Of a stretch of DNA of 64,000 nt, positions 1 to 8,280 are shown piece after piece. This DNA is from Streptomyces sp. H27-C3. Lineage in GTDB: Bacteria; Actinomycetota; Actinomycetes; Streptomycetales; Streptomycetaceae. Under the pieces are notes generated by a model. The model saw nothing but the letters and a program-made list of their open reading frames with translations, was not told where the DNA came from and made no database searches. The DNA lies in NCBI RefSeq assembly GCF_030063415.1, contig NZ_JASITA010000013.1, forward strand, positions 106,639-170,638. The letters are read 5' to 3'. A program made the translations under genes and the position numbers. The first letter of the stretch is position 1, and every line of letters begins with the position of its first letter.

Positions 1-94
1 CTCACCGACCGCCGCCTGGCCGCCCGCGGTATCGGGGTGGGGCCGTCCGTCAGGCCTGGATGTCGAGCGTGGCGGTCAGGCGGCGGTCGGTGAG
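1..94. repeat. Inverted repeat bracketing the GH3 stop codon
   Basis: Bases 1-24 match the reverse complement of bases 71-94 at 23 of 24 positions; the one mismatch could pair as G-U in RNA. The 46-nt spacer contains the stop codon of the minus-strand GH3 gene (50-52). The 71-94 arm is coding (residues LTDRRLTA). It could be a transcript-end hairpin or a partial inverted duplication of the gene end. The window edge prevents seeing how far the left arm extends. Confidence 0.6.
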
Positions 95-2578
95 TGAGTG
101 GCAGGCCCTGACCTCGTACGTGCCGGGGACGAGGGACCAGCCGTCCGCCTGCTCGTCCCAGATCTCGAAGGCGCGGCCCGCCAGCGGGACTTCGACCTCG
201 ACGGCTTCACCGGGTCCGGCCTCGACGCTCGCGAATCCGGCCAGCCAGCGAGCGGGGCGCTCCACGGGGTCGGCGGTGGGGGCCAGGTAGATCTGGACGA
301 CTTCGCGGCCCGTGCGCGAACCGGTGTTGCGGACGCGGACCTTGGCCGTGGCGGGTGTGGCCTCCAGGGACTCGTACTCCCAGGTGGTGTAGCCCAGGCC
401 GTGGCCGAAGGGGTATGCCGGGGCGGCGCCCGCCCGGTCCCAGGCGCGGTAGCCGATGAACACGCCTTCGGCGTAGTGGAGTTCGCCGTTGGTGGGGGTG
501 ACATCGGTGACCGGTGCGTCCGCGAGGGAGGCCGGCCAGGTGGTGGGCAGTCGGCCGCCGGGCTCCTCGGCGCCGAGGAGGACATCGGCGAGCGCCCCGC
601 CGCCCTCCTGGCCGGGGAACCAGCTGAGCAGTACCGCGGCGACGTCCTCGCGCCACGGCATCTCCACCGGGGAGCCGGAGTTGACGATCACCACGGTGTT
701 GGGGTTGACGGCGGCGACCGCGCGCACCAGGTCGTCCTGGCGGCCCGGGAGGCTCAGGTCCGTACGGTCGAAGCCCTCGGATTCGACGCGCTCGGTGGTG
801 GCGACCACGACGACGACGGTGTCGGCGTCGCGGGCGGCTTCGACGGCCTCGGCGATCAGTTCGTCGGGGTCGCGCCTGGGCGTGCTGTGGACGAAGGAGA
901 ACATGATGGCGGAGAGCGGCCCTGCGGCGTCCGGGTTGACGGTGTGCGCGAGGGAGACCTCGACCGGCTCGCCCGCGGTGAGGCGGACGCGGCCGCGTTC
1001 GGCCGGGGAGCCGAAGAACGCCTCGAAGGGGTCGGCCTCGTCACCCATCGCCTGGACGCCTTCGTAGAGGACCTCGTCGCCGACGGTCAGCGTGAAGGCG
1101 CCGATTCCGCGAGTGCCGAAGGAGTGCTCGCCGCTGTCGCGGGGGGTGAAGGTGCCCTTGACCTCGACGCTGTGCAGCGTCGAGTGGGTGACGCCGTCGG
1201 GGAGGTCGTCGCCGATCCACTGGACCTGGCCGCTGGGCAGGCTGCGGGTGCCGATGACCGCGCCGCTCGCGTCGCGGCAGACGGCGTGCAGCTCGAAGCC
1301 CTTTTCGGCGGGGGCCAGTTCGTCGTTCGGGTCGGCCCCGACGGTGTACGTGAGGACGCCGTCGGGCAGGGCCGCGGTGAGACCGTCGAGCGGGGCGACG
1401 ACGCGCTCGGGGAAGACGGTGGCGGAGCCGCCGCCGAGGACGCGGGCGTCGCGGGCCGGGCCGCCAATGAGGGCGACCTTGCGGACCCGGGAGGCGTCGA
1501 TCGGCAGGACGGGGACGCCGTCGCGCGGCTCGTTGCGTACGAGGACGAAGGCGCGGTGGGCGACCTCGCGGGCCAGAGCCTGGCCGTCGACGGCCGCGGG
1601 CAGCTCGCCGACCACGGGCGGGGCGCCGTCGAGGATGCCGACGCGGGCGGCCAGCCGCAGCACACGGCGCACGGCTTCGTCGACGACGGACTCGTCGACC
1701 TCGCCCGCGCGGACGGCTCCGGCGAGGGCGTCGCCGTAGACGGTCTGCGGTCCCGGCATGGCGACATCGAGACCGCCGAGGATGTCGCCGGTGGTGGAGC
1801 GGGCGGCCATCCAGTCCGAGACGATGTAGCCGTCGAAGCCCCACTCGGCGCGCAGGACCTCGTTCTGGAGGTGGCTGTGCTCGGTCATCGAGACGCCGTT
1901 GACCTGGTTGTACGCCGCCATGATGCCCCAGGGGTGGGCGTTTTTGACGATGGCTTCGAAGGGGGCCAGGTACAGCTCGCGCAGCGGGCGCGAGGTGATG
2001 ATGTTGTCGACGGTGAAGCGGTCGGTCTCGGCGTCGTTGGCGACGAAGTGCTTGACCGTGGTGCCCACCCCGCCGTCCTGGACGCCCTGGACGTATCCGG
2101 TACCGATCTCCCCGGTGAGGTACGGGTCCTCGGAATAGCACTCGAAGTGGCGGCCGCCGAGCGGCGACCGGTGCAGATTCACGGTCGGGGCGAGGAGGAC
2201 GTGCACGCTCTTGCGACGGGCCTCCTGGGCGAGGAGGCGGCCGGCGCGGCGGGCCAGGCCCTGGTCCCAGGTCGCGGCGAGCGCGGTCGGTGAGGGCAGT
2301 GCGACGGACGGGTCGTCGGCGGTCCAGCGCACGCCCCGGACGCCGATCGGACCGTCGGACATGACCAGCGACTTCAGGCCGATCCCCGGAATCGCGGGCA
2401 GGGACCACATGTCCTGGCCGGCGAGCAGCCGGGCCTTGGTGTCGAGGTCGAGCTTGCCCAGTGCGGCTTCGACCACCTCGTCGCGGGCCCGGTCGTCCGG
2501 GGTCTGTCGCGTTTCCGACGCCCGGGGCGTCGTTCCCGGGGCCTGGGGGATTGCGGGGGTGCTGGATGCGCCTGCCAC
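50..2578 (-). CDS. GH3-family beta-glucosidase with PA14 insertion
   Basis: Glycoside hydrolase family 3 exo-glycosidase, about 842 aa, predicted to release glucose or a related sugar from oligosaccharides or glycosides. The N-terminal TIM-barrel half carries the KHFVAND motif, and the nucleophile Asp is about residue 255 in GFDGYIVSDW. A PA14-like segment (around GTFTPRDSGEHSFG) interrupts the second domain, and a fibronectin-III-like tail starts after YPFGHGLGYT. This is the layout of PA14-containing bacterial GH3 enzymes. I chose GTG at 2578 over upstream ATGs because GAGGAGGT sits about 6 nt before it. No signal peptide is visible, so it is probably cytoplasmic and acts on imported sugars. 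The divergent TetR gene is the likely regulator. Substrate specificity cannot be read from sequence. Confidence 0.9.
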   Translation of the reverse strand: MAGASSTPAIPQAPGTTPRASETRQTPDDRARDEVVEAALGKLDLDTKARLLAGQDMWSLPAIPGIGLKSLVMSDGPIGVRGVRWTADDPSVALPSPTALAATWDQGLARRAGRLLAQEARRKSVHVLLAPTVNLHRSPLGGRHFECYSEDPYLTGEIGTGYVQGVQDGGVGTTVKHFVANDAETDRFTVDNIITSRPLRELYLAPFEAIVKNAHPWGIMAAYNQVNGVSMTEHSHLQNEVLRAEWGFDGYIVSDWMAARSTTGDILGGLDVAMPGPQTVYGDALAGAVRAGEVDESVVDEAVRRVLRLAARVGILDGAPPVVGELPAAVDGQALAREVAHRAFVLVRNEPRDGVPVLPIDASRVRKVALIGGPARDARVLGGGSATVFPERVVAPLDGLTAALPDGVLTYTVGADPNDELAPAEKGFELHAVCRDASGAVIGTRSLPSGQVQWIGDDLPDGVTHSTLHSVEVKGTFTPRDSGEHSFGTRGIGAFTLTVGDEVLYEGVQAMGDEADPFEAFFGSPAERGRVRLTAGEPVEVSLAHTVNPDAAGPLSAIMFSFVHSTPRRDPDELIAEAVEAARDADTVVVVVATTERVESEGFDRTDLSLPGRQDDLVRAVAAVNPNTVVIVNSGSPVEMPWREDVAAVLLSWFPGQEGGGALADVLLGAEEPGGRLPTTWPASLADAPVTDVTPTNGELHYAEGVFIGYRAWDRAGAAPAYPFGHGLGYTTWEYESLEATPATAKVRVRNTGSRTGREVVQIYLAPTADPVERPARWLAGFASVEAGPGEAVEVEVPLAGRAFEIWDEQADGWSLVPGTYEVRACHSLTDRRLTATLDIQA

Positions 2579-2735
2579 GGCGGTACCTCCTCGTTGAAGT
2601 CCTGCTGGCCTTCCCATCGTCACTCGTCCACCTGTAGAACGGTAGGGTTCGTGATGCATTCGTTACTTCAAGGGGTGGTGCTTCAAGTGATGGCGTACCG
2701 TCCTGCCAGCAGGCACCAGGGGAAGGACCAGCACG
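2579..2735. promoter_or_regulatory. Divergent GH3/TetR control region
   Basis: This 157-bp region lies between divergent genes. It contains the heptamer CTTCAAG twice (about 2676 and 2690) and a palindrome CCTGC-CA-GCAGG at 2702-2713, the latter inside the tetR leader. Either could be the operator of the adjacent TetR protein; the sequence alone does not choose between them. Confidence 0.35.
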
Positions 2736-3344
2736 ATGGCCAGGGCCAGAAGCGAGGAGCGACGGGCGGAGATCCTCCGTGCGGCACTCGAAGTGATCGC
2801 CGAACGCGGCTACCGCGGCGCGTCGCTCAGCGCGGTCGCCGAGCGCGTCGGCCTCACCCAGCAGGGGCTCCTGCACTACTTCCCCACCAAGGAGTCACTG
2901 CTCGTCGCCGTGCTCGAAGAGCGCGACCAGTGGGACACCGGAGCCTCCGGACGGAGCGCCGGGGCCTGGCGGGTCGACCTGCTCGACTCGCTCGTGGAGT
3001 ACAACGCGATGCGTCCGGGCATCGTGCAGACCTTCTCCGCGCTGCTCGGCGAGAGCGTGACCGATGAGCATCCGGCGCGGGGCTTCTTCACCCAGCGGTA
3101 TGTGCAGGTCCGCGCGGGCATGGCGGGCGCGCTGCGCACCGAGTACGGCGAGCGGCTGCCGGGCGGGCTCACTCCCGAGCAGGCGGCCCCGCTGCTTGTC
3201 GCGGTGATGGACGGGCTCCAGTACCAGTGGCTGCTCGATCCCCGGTCGGTGGACATGCCGGCCGCCTTCCGCGACTTCCTCGGGCTGCTGCGGCGCGGCC
3301 CGATGCCCGGCCCCGCGCCCGCCGAAGCAGCCGAAAACCTGTGA
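2736..3344 (+). CDS. TetR/AcrR-family transcriptional regulator
   Basis: A 202-aa repressor-type regulator. The helix-turn-helix is in residues about 8-55 (RRAEILRAALEVIAERGYRG followed by SLSAVAERVGLTQQG and LLHYFPTKESLL), and a variable all-helical ligand-binding C-terminal domain follows. The ATG start has a GGAAGGA ribosome site about 8 nt upstream. It is divergent from the GH3 glucosidase with 157 bp between, so it probably controls that gene and itself, with a sugar or glycoside as effector (inference). A strong hairpin follows the gene. Confidence 0.9.
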   Translation: MARARSEERRAEILRAALEVIAERGYRGASLSAVAERVGLTQQGLLHYFPTKESLLVAVLEERDQWDTGASGRSAGAWRVDLLDSLVEYNAMRPGIVQTFSALLGESVTDEHPARGFFTQRYVQVRAGMAGALRTEYGERLPGGLTPEQAAPLLVAVMDGLQYQWLLDPRSVDMPAAFRDFLGLLRRGPMPGPAPAEAAENL

Positions 3345-3366
3345 AACCGCACGTCACTCGGTCCCC

Positions 3367-3394
3367 AGGGGCCCGCCCTGTAGCGCGGGCCCCT
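3367..3394 (+). terminator. Hairpin after tetR
   Basis: A perfect 10-bp GC stem (3367-3376 with 3385-3394) and 8-nt loop lies 22 nt after the tetR stop. No U-run follows, as is common for Streptomyces terminators. Confidence 0.6.
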
Positions 3395-3436
3395 GCCGGA
3401 ACGAGATACTTCCGCCACCCCGACGGAAGGATTCCC

Positions 3437-4714
3437 GTGTCCCGGATTCGTGCCCGGCTGGACGCACTCGGCGTCGCACTCCTCGCCTCCGCCACCCTCA
3501 GCCTCGGGACGCCCCCCGCGACGGCCGGTGAGCCGGCGACTGCGGCGAATGCCCCGGTGACAGCTCCACCGGCCGCCCCGCCGACCGTCGAGGAACGGCG
3601 GCTGGAGAAGGCCGTTCCGCAGGAGATCCTGCGTCGCAGCGGATTCGACTCCGTGGCGCCGGAGTTCGCGCGGGCGCTGCGCGGGGCACGGTCGTACGGC
3701 GCGGCCGAGCGGGCCGTCGAACGCCACGGGTCGCGGCTGTGGCAGCGCGCGGTGGACCGGGCCCAGGGGCAGGGCCCTGCGGGCGGGGATCTCAGCAGGG
3801 ACGACGACCGGCCGCTGTACTGGGCGCGGCTGGGGATGACGAGCGAACTGCGGGAGTGGCAGGCGCCGTTCGGGCTGCCGGACGAGGCGCGGGGGCGGCT
3901 GCTCGGCCGCCTGGAGCGTGCCTCTCGGGGGCAGGACACGATCCACTTTCCCACGAAGGGTGCGAAGGGCGGGATGAAGCGGGTGCTCCTCACCGGCTTC
4001 GACCCGTTCACGCTGGACCGGGACATCCGGATCAGCAATCCGTCGGGGGCGACCGCGCTCGCCCTGGACGGCACGGTGGTACGTACGGCTTCGGGCCCCG
4101 CCCGGATCGAGACGGCCGTCTTCCCCGTCCGCTGGGACGACTTCGCCGACGGCATGGTCGAGCGGGCTCTGCGGCCGCATCTGCCGCAGGTCGATCTGTT
4201 CACGACCGTCAGCCAGGGCCGGGTGGGGCGCGTCGACGTGGAGCGCCACAACGGGGCGTGGCGCGGGGGCTTCGGGGACAACGAGAACATCTCGCGCACC
4301 GGGCTCGCGCCGGTGGAGGACCTCGCGTCACAGCCTCAGTGGACGACAACGACACTTCCCTACCGGGAGATCGTGGCCGCCGACACCGGCCGCTTCCCGG
4401 TGTACGACAACACCTCGGTCACCGAGATTCCGGCGGGCGGCACTTCGCCCGTGGTGCGGCCCGACGGGCCGACGGCGGGGTCCGCCGCGCGGGCCGGCGG
4501 CGGCGGGGACTACCTGTCCAACGAGATCGCGTACCGGGCCACGTTGCTGCGGGACCGGCTGGGGCTCGACCAGCTGCCCGGCGGGCATGTGCATACGCCG
4601 GTGCTGGAGTTCGGGTCGGGGAACACGACCGAGATCACCGACCCCGCCTTTGTGCGGAACCGGTTGGACATTGTGGCGCAGATGCGGGCGATCGTGCGGG
4701 TGGCGGTGCGGTAG
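3437..4714 (+). CDS. Secreted pyroglutamyl-peptidase-like (C15) protein, Cys-to-Ser at active site
   Basis: A 425-aa protein starting at GTG 3437 (GACGGAAGG just upstream) with a Sec-type signal peptide (about residues 1-31, cleaved near ATA-GEP). After an Ala-rich linker of about 140 aa, the region from KRVLLTGFDPF has the fold signature of peptidase family C15, which removes N-terminal pyroglutamate. The His motif is present (GGHVHTPVLEF). The position normally occupied by the catalytic Cys (consensus Y/F-x-C-N) reads GGDYLSNEIAY, so Ser361 replaces Cys. Classical C15 enzymes are cytoplasmic and about 215 aa, so export, doubled length and the substitution make this an atypical member. It may be a serine-type variant or a non-catalytic binding protein. 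Confidence 0.75.
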   Translation: MSRIRARLDALGVALLASATLSLGTPPATAGEPATAANAPVTAPPAAPPTVEERRLEKAVPQEILRRSGFDSVAPEFARALRGARSYGAAERAVERHGSRLWQRAVDRAQGQGPAGGDLSRDDDRPLYWARLGMTSELREWQAPFGLPDEARGRLLGRLERASRGQDTIHFPTKGAKGGMKRVLLTGFDPFTLDRDIRISNPSGATALALDGTVVRTASGPARIETAVFPVRWDDFADGMVERALRPHLPQVDLFTTVSQGRVGRVDVERHNGAWRGGFGDNENISRTGLAPVEDLASQPQWTTTTLPYREIVAADTGRFPVYDNTSVTEIPAGGTSPVVRPDGPTAGSAARAGGGGDYLSNEIAYRATLLRDRLGLDQLPGGHVHTPVLEFGSGNTTEITDPAFVRNRLDIVAQMRAIVRVAVR

Positions 4715-4794
4715 GGCGGGCCGCTGCGCGGGGCTTGTTCCCCACCCCGCCCCTCCCCGAACCGGGGCTCCGCCCCGGCCCCCAATCCTCAATC

Positions 4795-4828
4795 GCCGGA
4801 CGGGCTGGACTACTTCAGCCCGTCCGGC
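4795..4828. terminator. Bidirectional terminator hairpin (repeat-family copy 1)
   Basis: A stem of about 15 bp (GCCGGACGGGCTG pairing with CAGCCCGTCCGGC) and a CTAC loop lie between the convergent peptidase-like and LysE genes. Bases 4786-4807 are identical to 21634-21655, so this belongs to a dispersed palindromic element. Confidence 0.8.
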
Positions 4829-4831
4829 AAC

Positions 4832-5446
4832 CTAGCGGGCGAAGCCCAATGTGGCGCCCAGGCCCACCAGGACCGTGCCGATCCCCCGGTTGAGCGCCTT
4901 CTGGCGTCGCAGCATCGCCGTCCGCAACCTCGCGTCGGAGAAGAACAGCGCCACCAGAGTGAACCAGCCCAGGTGCGCCGCCGACATGAAAAAGCCGTAG
5001 CCCGCCTGCTGCCACCTCGCCGTGTCCGGGCCGACCACCTGGGTGAACGCCGAGACCACGAAGAGCGTCGTCTTCGGATTCAGCACATTGGTGAGGAAGC
5101 CGGAACGCAGCGCCCCGAGCGGGCCGAACTCCGGCTTCGCGTCCAGGTCGACAGTGAGTTCGGAGCGGGCCAGGAAGGTCCGTACTCCGATGTAGACGAG
5201 GTACGCCGCACCGGCCAGTTTGATCGCGGTGAAGAGCGCGGTCGACGACGCGATCAGCAGCCCGACACCGAGCATCGTGTACGTGACGTGGACCAGGACG
5301 CCCGCCGAGACGCCCGCCGCGGCGAACAGGCCCGTCGTACGGCCGTAGAGACAGCTGTTGCGGACCACCATCGCGAAGTCAGCTCCCGGACTGATGACAG
5401 CGAGGAGGGTAATGAGGGCTACGGCGACGACTTCGGTCATGCTCAC
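4832..5446 (-). CDS. LysE/RhtB-family amino-acid exporter
   Basis: A 204-aa inner-membrane protein with about six hydrophobic segments and the family signature near the N terminus (LLAVISPGADFAMVVRNSC). The family exports amino acids or their derivatives by proton antiport; the substrate here is unknown. The reading begins at GTG 5446, but ATG 5440 two codons later is an equal candidate; no strong ribosome site distinguishes them. It stands alone, convergent with the peptidase-like gene and divergent from the nitrilase-family gene. Confidence 0.88.
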   Translation of the reverse strand: MSMTEVVAVALITLLAVISPGADFAMVVRNSCLYGRTTGLFAAAGVSAGVLVHVTYTMLGVGLLIASSTALFTAIKLAGAAYLVYIGVRTFLARSELTVDLDAKPEFGPLGALRSGFLTNVLNPKTTLFVVSAFTQVVGPDTARWQQAGYGFFMSAAHLGWFTLVALFFSDARLRTAMLRRQKALNRGIGTVLVGLGATLGFAR

Positions 5447-5511
5447 ATGCTGACCGCACCGGTCCGGAAGATCAACGGGTTCCGATCTTTCTTCCGCATA
5501 CCGAGACGGGG

Positions 5512-6246
5512 ATGATGGACCACATGATCATCGCAGCGGCACAGTTCAGACCCGAGCCCGGTGCCGTCGAGGCCAACGCACACCAGATGGCGGACTTCGT
5601 CCGGGAGGCCGCCGGACGCGGAGCACGGGTGACGGTTTTTGGTGAACTGACGCTGAGTGGCTACGAGTTGGGGCTGCTCGCCGAGGATCCCACCCTGCTG
5701 GTGACACCGGACGATCCCCGCCTGGAACCGGTGGTCGCGGCCTGCCGCGAGACGGCCACCGCGGCGGTGCTCAACTGCGCCGCGCACACCGAGGGCGAGC
5801 TCCCCGCCATCACGACCTTCGTCTTCGGGCCCGGCGGTGAACTGCTGACACGCTACGACAAGCAGCATCTGCACGGGGTTGAGAACGAGGTCTTCGCGGC
5901 AGGTGCGGTCGACGGCCGGTTCGAGCTCGACGGGGTGCGGTTCGCGCTCGCGACGTGCTTCGACAACAGTTTCCCGGAGCTGGCGGAGCGGGCCGCAGCC
6001 GCCGACTGCCGCGTGTACCTGGCCAGTTCGCTGCACGACGAGCTCGACCGCCTTGAGGTCTACCCGGCACGGGCGAGGGACCACGGGCTGTATGTCGTGT
6101 TCGCCAACCATGTGGGCCAGTCCGGCCCTTACGCCGCCTGCGGGCTGAGCGGGCTGTGGGGCCCGGACGGTACGGCGCTCGCGAGCGCGACGCCCGACAC
6201 CGCCTGCCTTGTGCTCGGCGAAGTGGCGACCGCGGTTACGCGGTAG
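5512..6246 (+). CDS. Carbon-nitrogen hydrolase (nitrilase superfamily)
   Basis: A 244-aa cytoplasmic amidase-type enzyme of the nitrilase superfamily, which hydrolyses non-peptide C-N bonds through a Glu-Lys-Cys triad. All three are visible: E45 in FGELTLSGYE, K117 in YDKQHLHG and C149 in LATCFDNSFPE. The size fits the single-domain branch (omega-amidase or deaminated-glutathione-amidase-like), but the substrate is not determinable. An in-frame ATG at 5524 (MIIAAAQF) matches the usual family N terminus and may be the true start. Its 3' end overlaps the convergent CysZ-like gene by 11 bp. Confidence 0.88.
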   Translation: MMDHMIIAAAQFRPEPGAVEANAHQMADFVREAAGRGARVTVFGELTLSGYELGLLAEDPTLLVTPDDPRLEPVVAACRETATAAVLNCAAHTEGELPAITTFVFGPGGELLTRYDKQHLHGVENEVFAAGAVDGRFELDGVRFALATCFDNSFPELAERAAAADCRVYLASSLHDELDRLEVYPARARDHGLYVVFANHVGQSGPYAACGLSGLWGPDGTALASATPDTACLVLGEVATAVTR

Positions 6247-7027
6247 ACAGCGACGTCGCGTCGCCGTCGGTGGCGTCGGCCGACGGCTCGTCCAGGAGGT
6301 CCCGGGCCATCAGCGTCGCGCCCGCCACCGCGCCCGGCATCAGGAAGACCGCGACCAGCGGGACCAGGAAGGCGAGCGTCAGCGGGACACCGAAGCCGAG
6401 GGTCATCAGGCGGCGGCCGCGCAACAGGGAGAGGCGCTGCTTCAGCTCGATGCCGCGACGCTGGAGCGCCACCGCCGCCAGCTCCTGGGCAAGGAAGAAG
6501 CCGGAGACGCAGAAGCCGATCGCCGGGACGGCGGTCTGGCCGATGACGGGGATGAAACCGCAGGCGAAGAGCAGGACGGCGTACAGGAGGACACGCGCCA
6601 GCACACGCAGGCTGTCACGCGCGGAGATCCACAGCTCCCGGATCAGTGACAGTCCGGACTCCGGCGCGGTGCCGTCCGGGGACACGGAGCGGTCGACGCG
6701 CTCGGACAGGTTCTCGTAGAAGGGCTGGCCCACCAGCAGGGTCACGGCGGTGAAGGTGATCACCGCGAGGAAGAGCGCGAGGGCGAAGACCAGCGCGGTG
6801 AGCGCACCGCGGAAGAGACCGAGCCAGGGTGCGTCCCAGTCGTCGGCGAAGGGCGTCGCCCAGGCCGTGAGGTTGTCGGCGCCGTAGACGAGGCCGATCA
6901 GCGCGCCGGCGTACAGCACGAAGGTGACGAGACCGGGCAGCAGCCCGAAGCCGTACGCCCTGCCGTGCCGGCCGACCCACCGCTGGCCCTTCATCAAGTA
7001 GCCGAAGCCCACCCCTAGATCACGCAT
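6236..7027 (-). CDS. EI24/CysZ-like membrane protein
   Basis: A 263-aa integral membrane protein with four or more hydrophobic segments, including LLPGLVTFVLYAGALIGLVY and the ALVFALALFLAVITFTAV segment. Family features such as VGQPFYENLSERVD after the second hairpin and FVPLVAVFLMPGAVAG near the C terminus fit the EI24-domain (CysZ-type) family. Some members move sulfate; many actinobacterial members have no assigned function. The start at 7027 is a conventional ATG. It overlaps the 3' end of the nitrilase-family gene on the other strand. Confidence 0.8.
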   Translation of the reverse strand: MRDLGVGFGYLMKGQRWVGRHGRAYGFGLLPGLVTFVLYAGALIGLVYGADNLTAWATPFADDWDAPWLGLFRGALTALVFALALFLAVITFTAVTLLVGQPFYENLSERVDRSVSPDGTAPESGLSLIRELWISARDSLRVLARVLLYAVLLFACGFIPVIGQTAVPAIGFCVSGFFLAQELAAVALQRRGIELKQRLSLLRGRRLMTLGFGVPLTLAFLVPLVAVFLMPGAVAGATLMARDLLDEPSADATDGDATSLSTA

Positions 7028-7082
7028 GGGGGCAGCCTAGCCGGGCGGCGCGCGGGCACACTCCCCGGCCCGGCCGCCCCGC

Positions 7083-8081
7083 CGCGACGCGCTGCTCGGG
7101 TATCTCCGTGAGGCGGAGGGCAACCACATCGCGGGGTCGAACCCGTTCGCCGTCGAGGATCTCGTACGCCGCATGAAGTACGGCGACTTCGGCCGTGCGG
7201 GCGAGATCGTCATGTCCGGCATCGCGGTGGTCGAGATGGCCTGCTGGGACATCAAGGGCAAGGCGCTGGGGGTGCCGGTCTGGCAGCTGCTCGGCGGGAA
7301 GGTCACCGACCGGGTCAAGGCGTACGCGAACGGCTGGTACAGCACCGAGCGGACCCCGGAGGCGTCTTGGCGTCGAGCTGGATGTGGACGCGGCGGCCGA
7401 ATTCCCTCAGCAGCAGGCCAGGTTCGATCTGTGGGCCGACGGCTGGGAGCAGAGGAAGCCCAAGTGAACGCCGCCCAGGCCCCGGTGAGCGGGGCGATCG
7501 TCGTCGACCGGCCCGACGCGCACCGCCTGGTCGCCGCTGAGCTTCGGGTGCCCGCACCCGGCGAGGTGCGGGTGCGGGTCGCCGCCGCCGGGATCTGCAG
7601 GAGTGACCGCGAGGTGTACGACGGCCACCGCGACCCGGGATACGTCGCTGAGCGCCCTGCCGAAGGCGGCGCGGCGCGGGGGTCGTCGACGAGCACGAGG
7701 AGGCCCGGGTCGCCGAGTCGTTCCGCCGGAGCATGAACATCAAGGCGCCGACCGTCTTCGAGCAGGTCGGCCGGCTCTCCGGCGGCAACCAGCAGAAGGT
7801 CGTCCTGAGCAAGTGGATCTTCGCGGGTCCCGATGTGCTGATCCTCGACGAGCCGACGCGCGGGATCGATGTCGGCGCGAAGTACGAGATCCCCACCGTC
7901 ATCGACAAGCTCGCCGCCGAGGGCAAGGCGGTCGTCTTCATCTCCTCCGAGCTGCCCGAGCTGCTCGGCATGTGCGACCGCATCTACACGATGTCCGCCG
8001 GCGGCTCACCGGCGAGATCGGCTCGTGCTGCTGGCGGCGGTCGACTTCGACGTCCACAACAAGCGGAAGGTCGGTTCCTGA
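7083..8081 (+). pseudogene. Concatenated remnants of a sugar-acid catabolism/transport operon
   Basis: Five partial genes follow one another on the plus strand, each cut internally. About 7083-7360 is the N-terminal domain of an enolase-superfamily (mandelate racemase/galactonate dehydratase type) enzyme (MSGIAVVEMACWDIKGKALG). In another frame, 7362-7467 looks like the C-terminal end of such an enzyme (RFDLWADGWEQRKPK, stop 7465). From 7464-7650 is the first 60 residues of a zinc-type alcohol dehydrogenase (AAAGICRSDREVYDGH). From 7679-8010 is the C-terminal half of an RbsA/MglA-type sugar ABC ATPase (LSGGNQQKVVLSKWIFAG, LILDEPTRGIDVG). From 8020-8081 is the last part of a probable permease (LAAVDFDVHNKRKVGS, stop 8079). 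None can make a full product. Confidence 0.8.
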
Positions 8082-8280
8082 CACGGCTCGCGCGCTCCCT
8101 CCGCCCCCCATATGCCCCATGCGTCACAGCCCCCCTTGCCGTGACCGGATCGAACCGGTAGACCCTGCGTACCGATCGACGTATTGATCGTCGCGCAGAT
8201 CGCGTACGGATCACCGTACTGATCGCGTAACGGATCGCCGTACTGATTTCGACGACGCACGTCCCCGGAGGTACACGCGC
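8082..8280 (+). promoter_or_regulatory. Leader of the M14 peptidase with repeated GGATC/CGTACTGAT motifs
   Basis: This 199-bp gap carries two near-identical blocks, 8207-8227 and 8231-8247 (CGGATC[A/G]CCGTACTGAT), 24 bp apart. A third degenerate block lies at about 8170-8190 (ACCGATCGACGTATTGATCG). GGAGGT at 8266-8271 is the ribosome site for the ATG at 8281. The repeats look like operator half-sites of an unidentified regulator. Confidence 0.45.

Noticed and set aside
98..2293. 731-aa plus-strand open frame
   Set aside because: It is the antisense of the GH3 glucosidase, has Gly/Asp/Val-rich low-complexity composition, no ribosome site and no family sequence.
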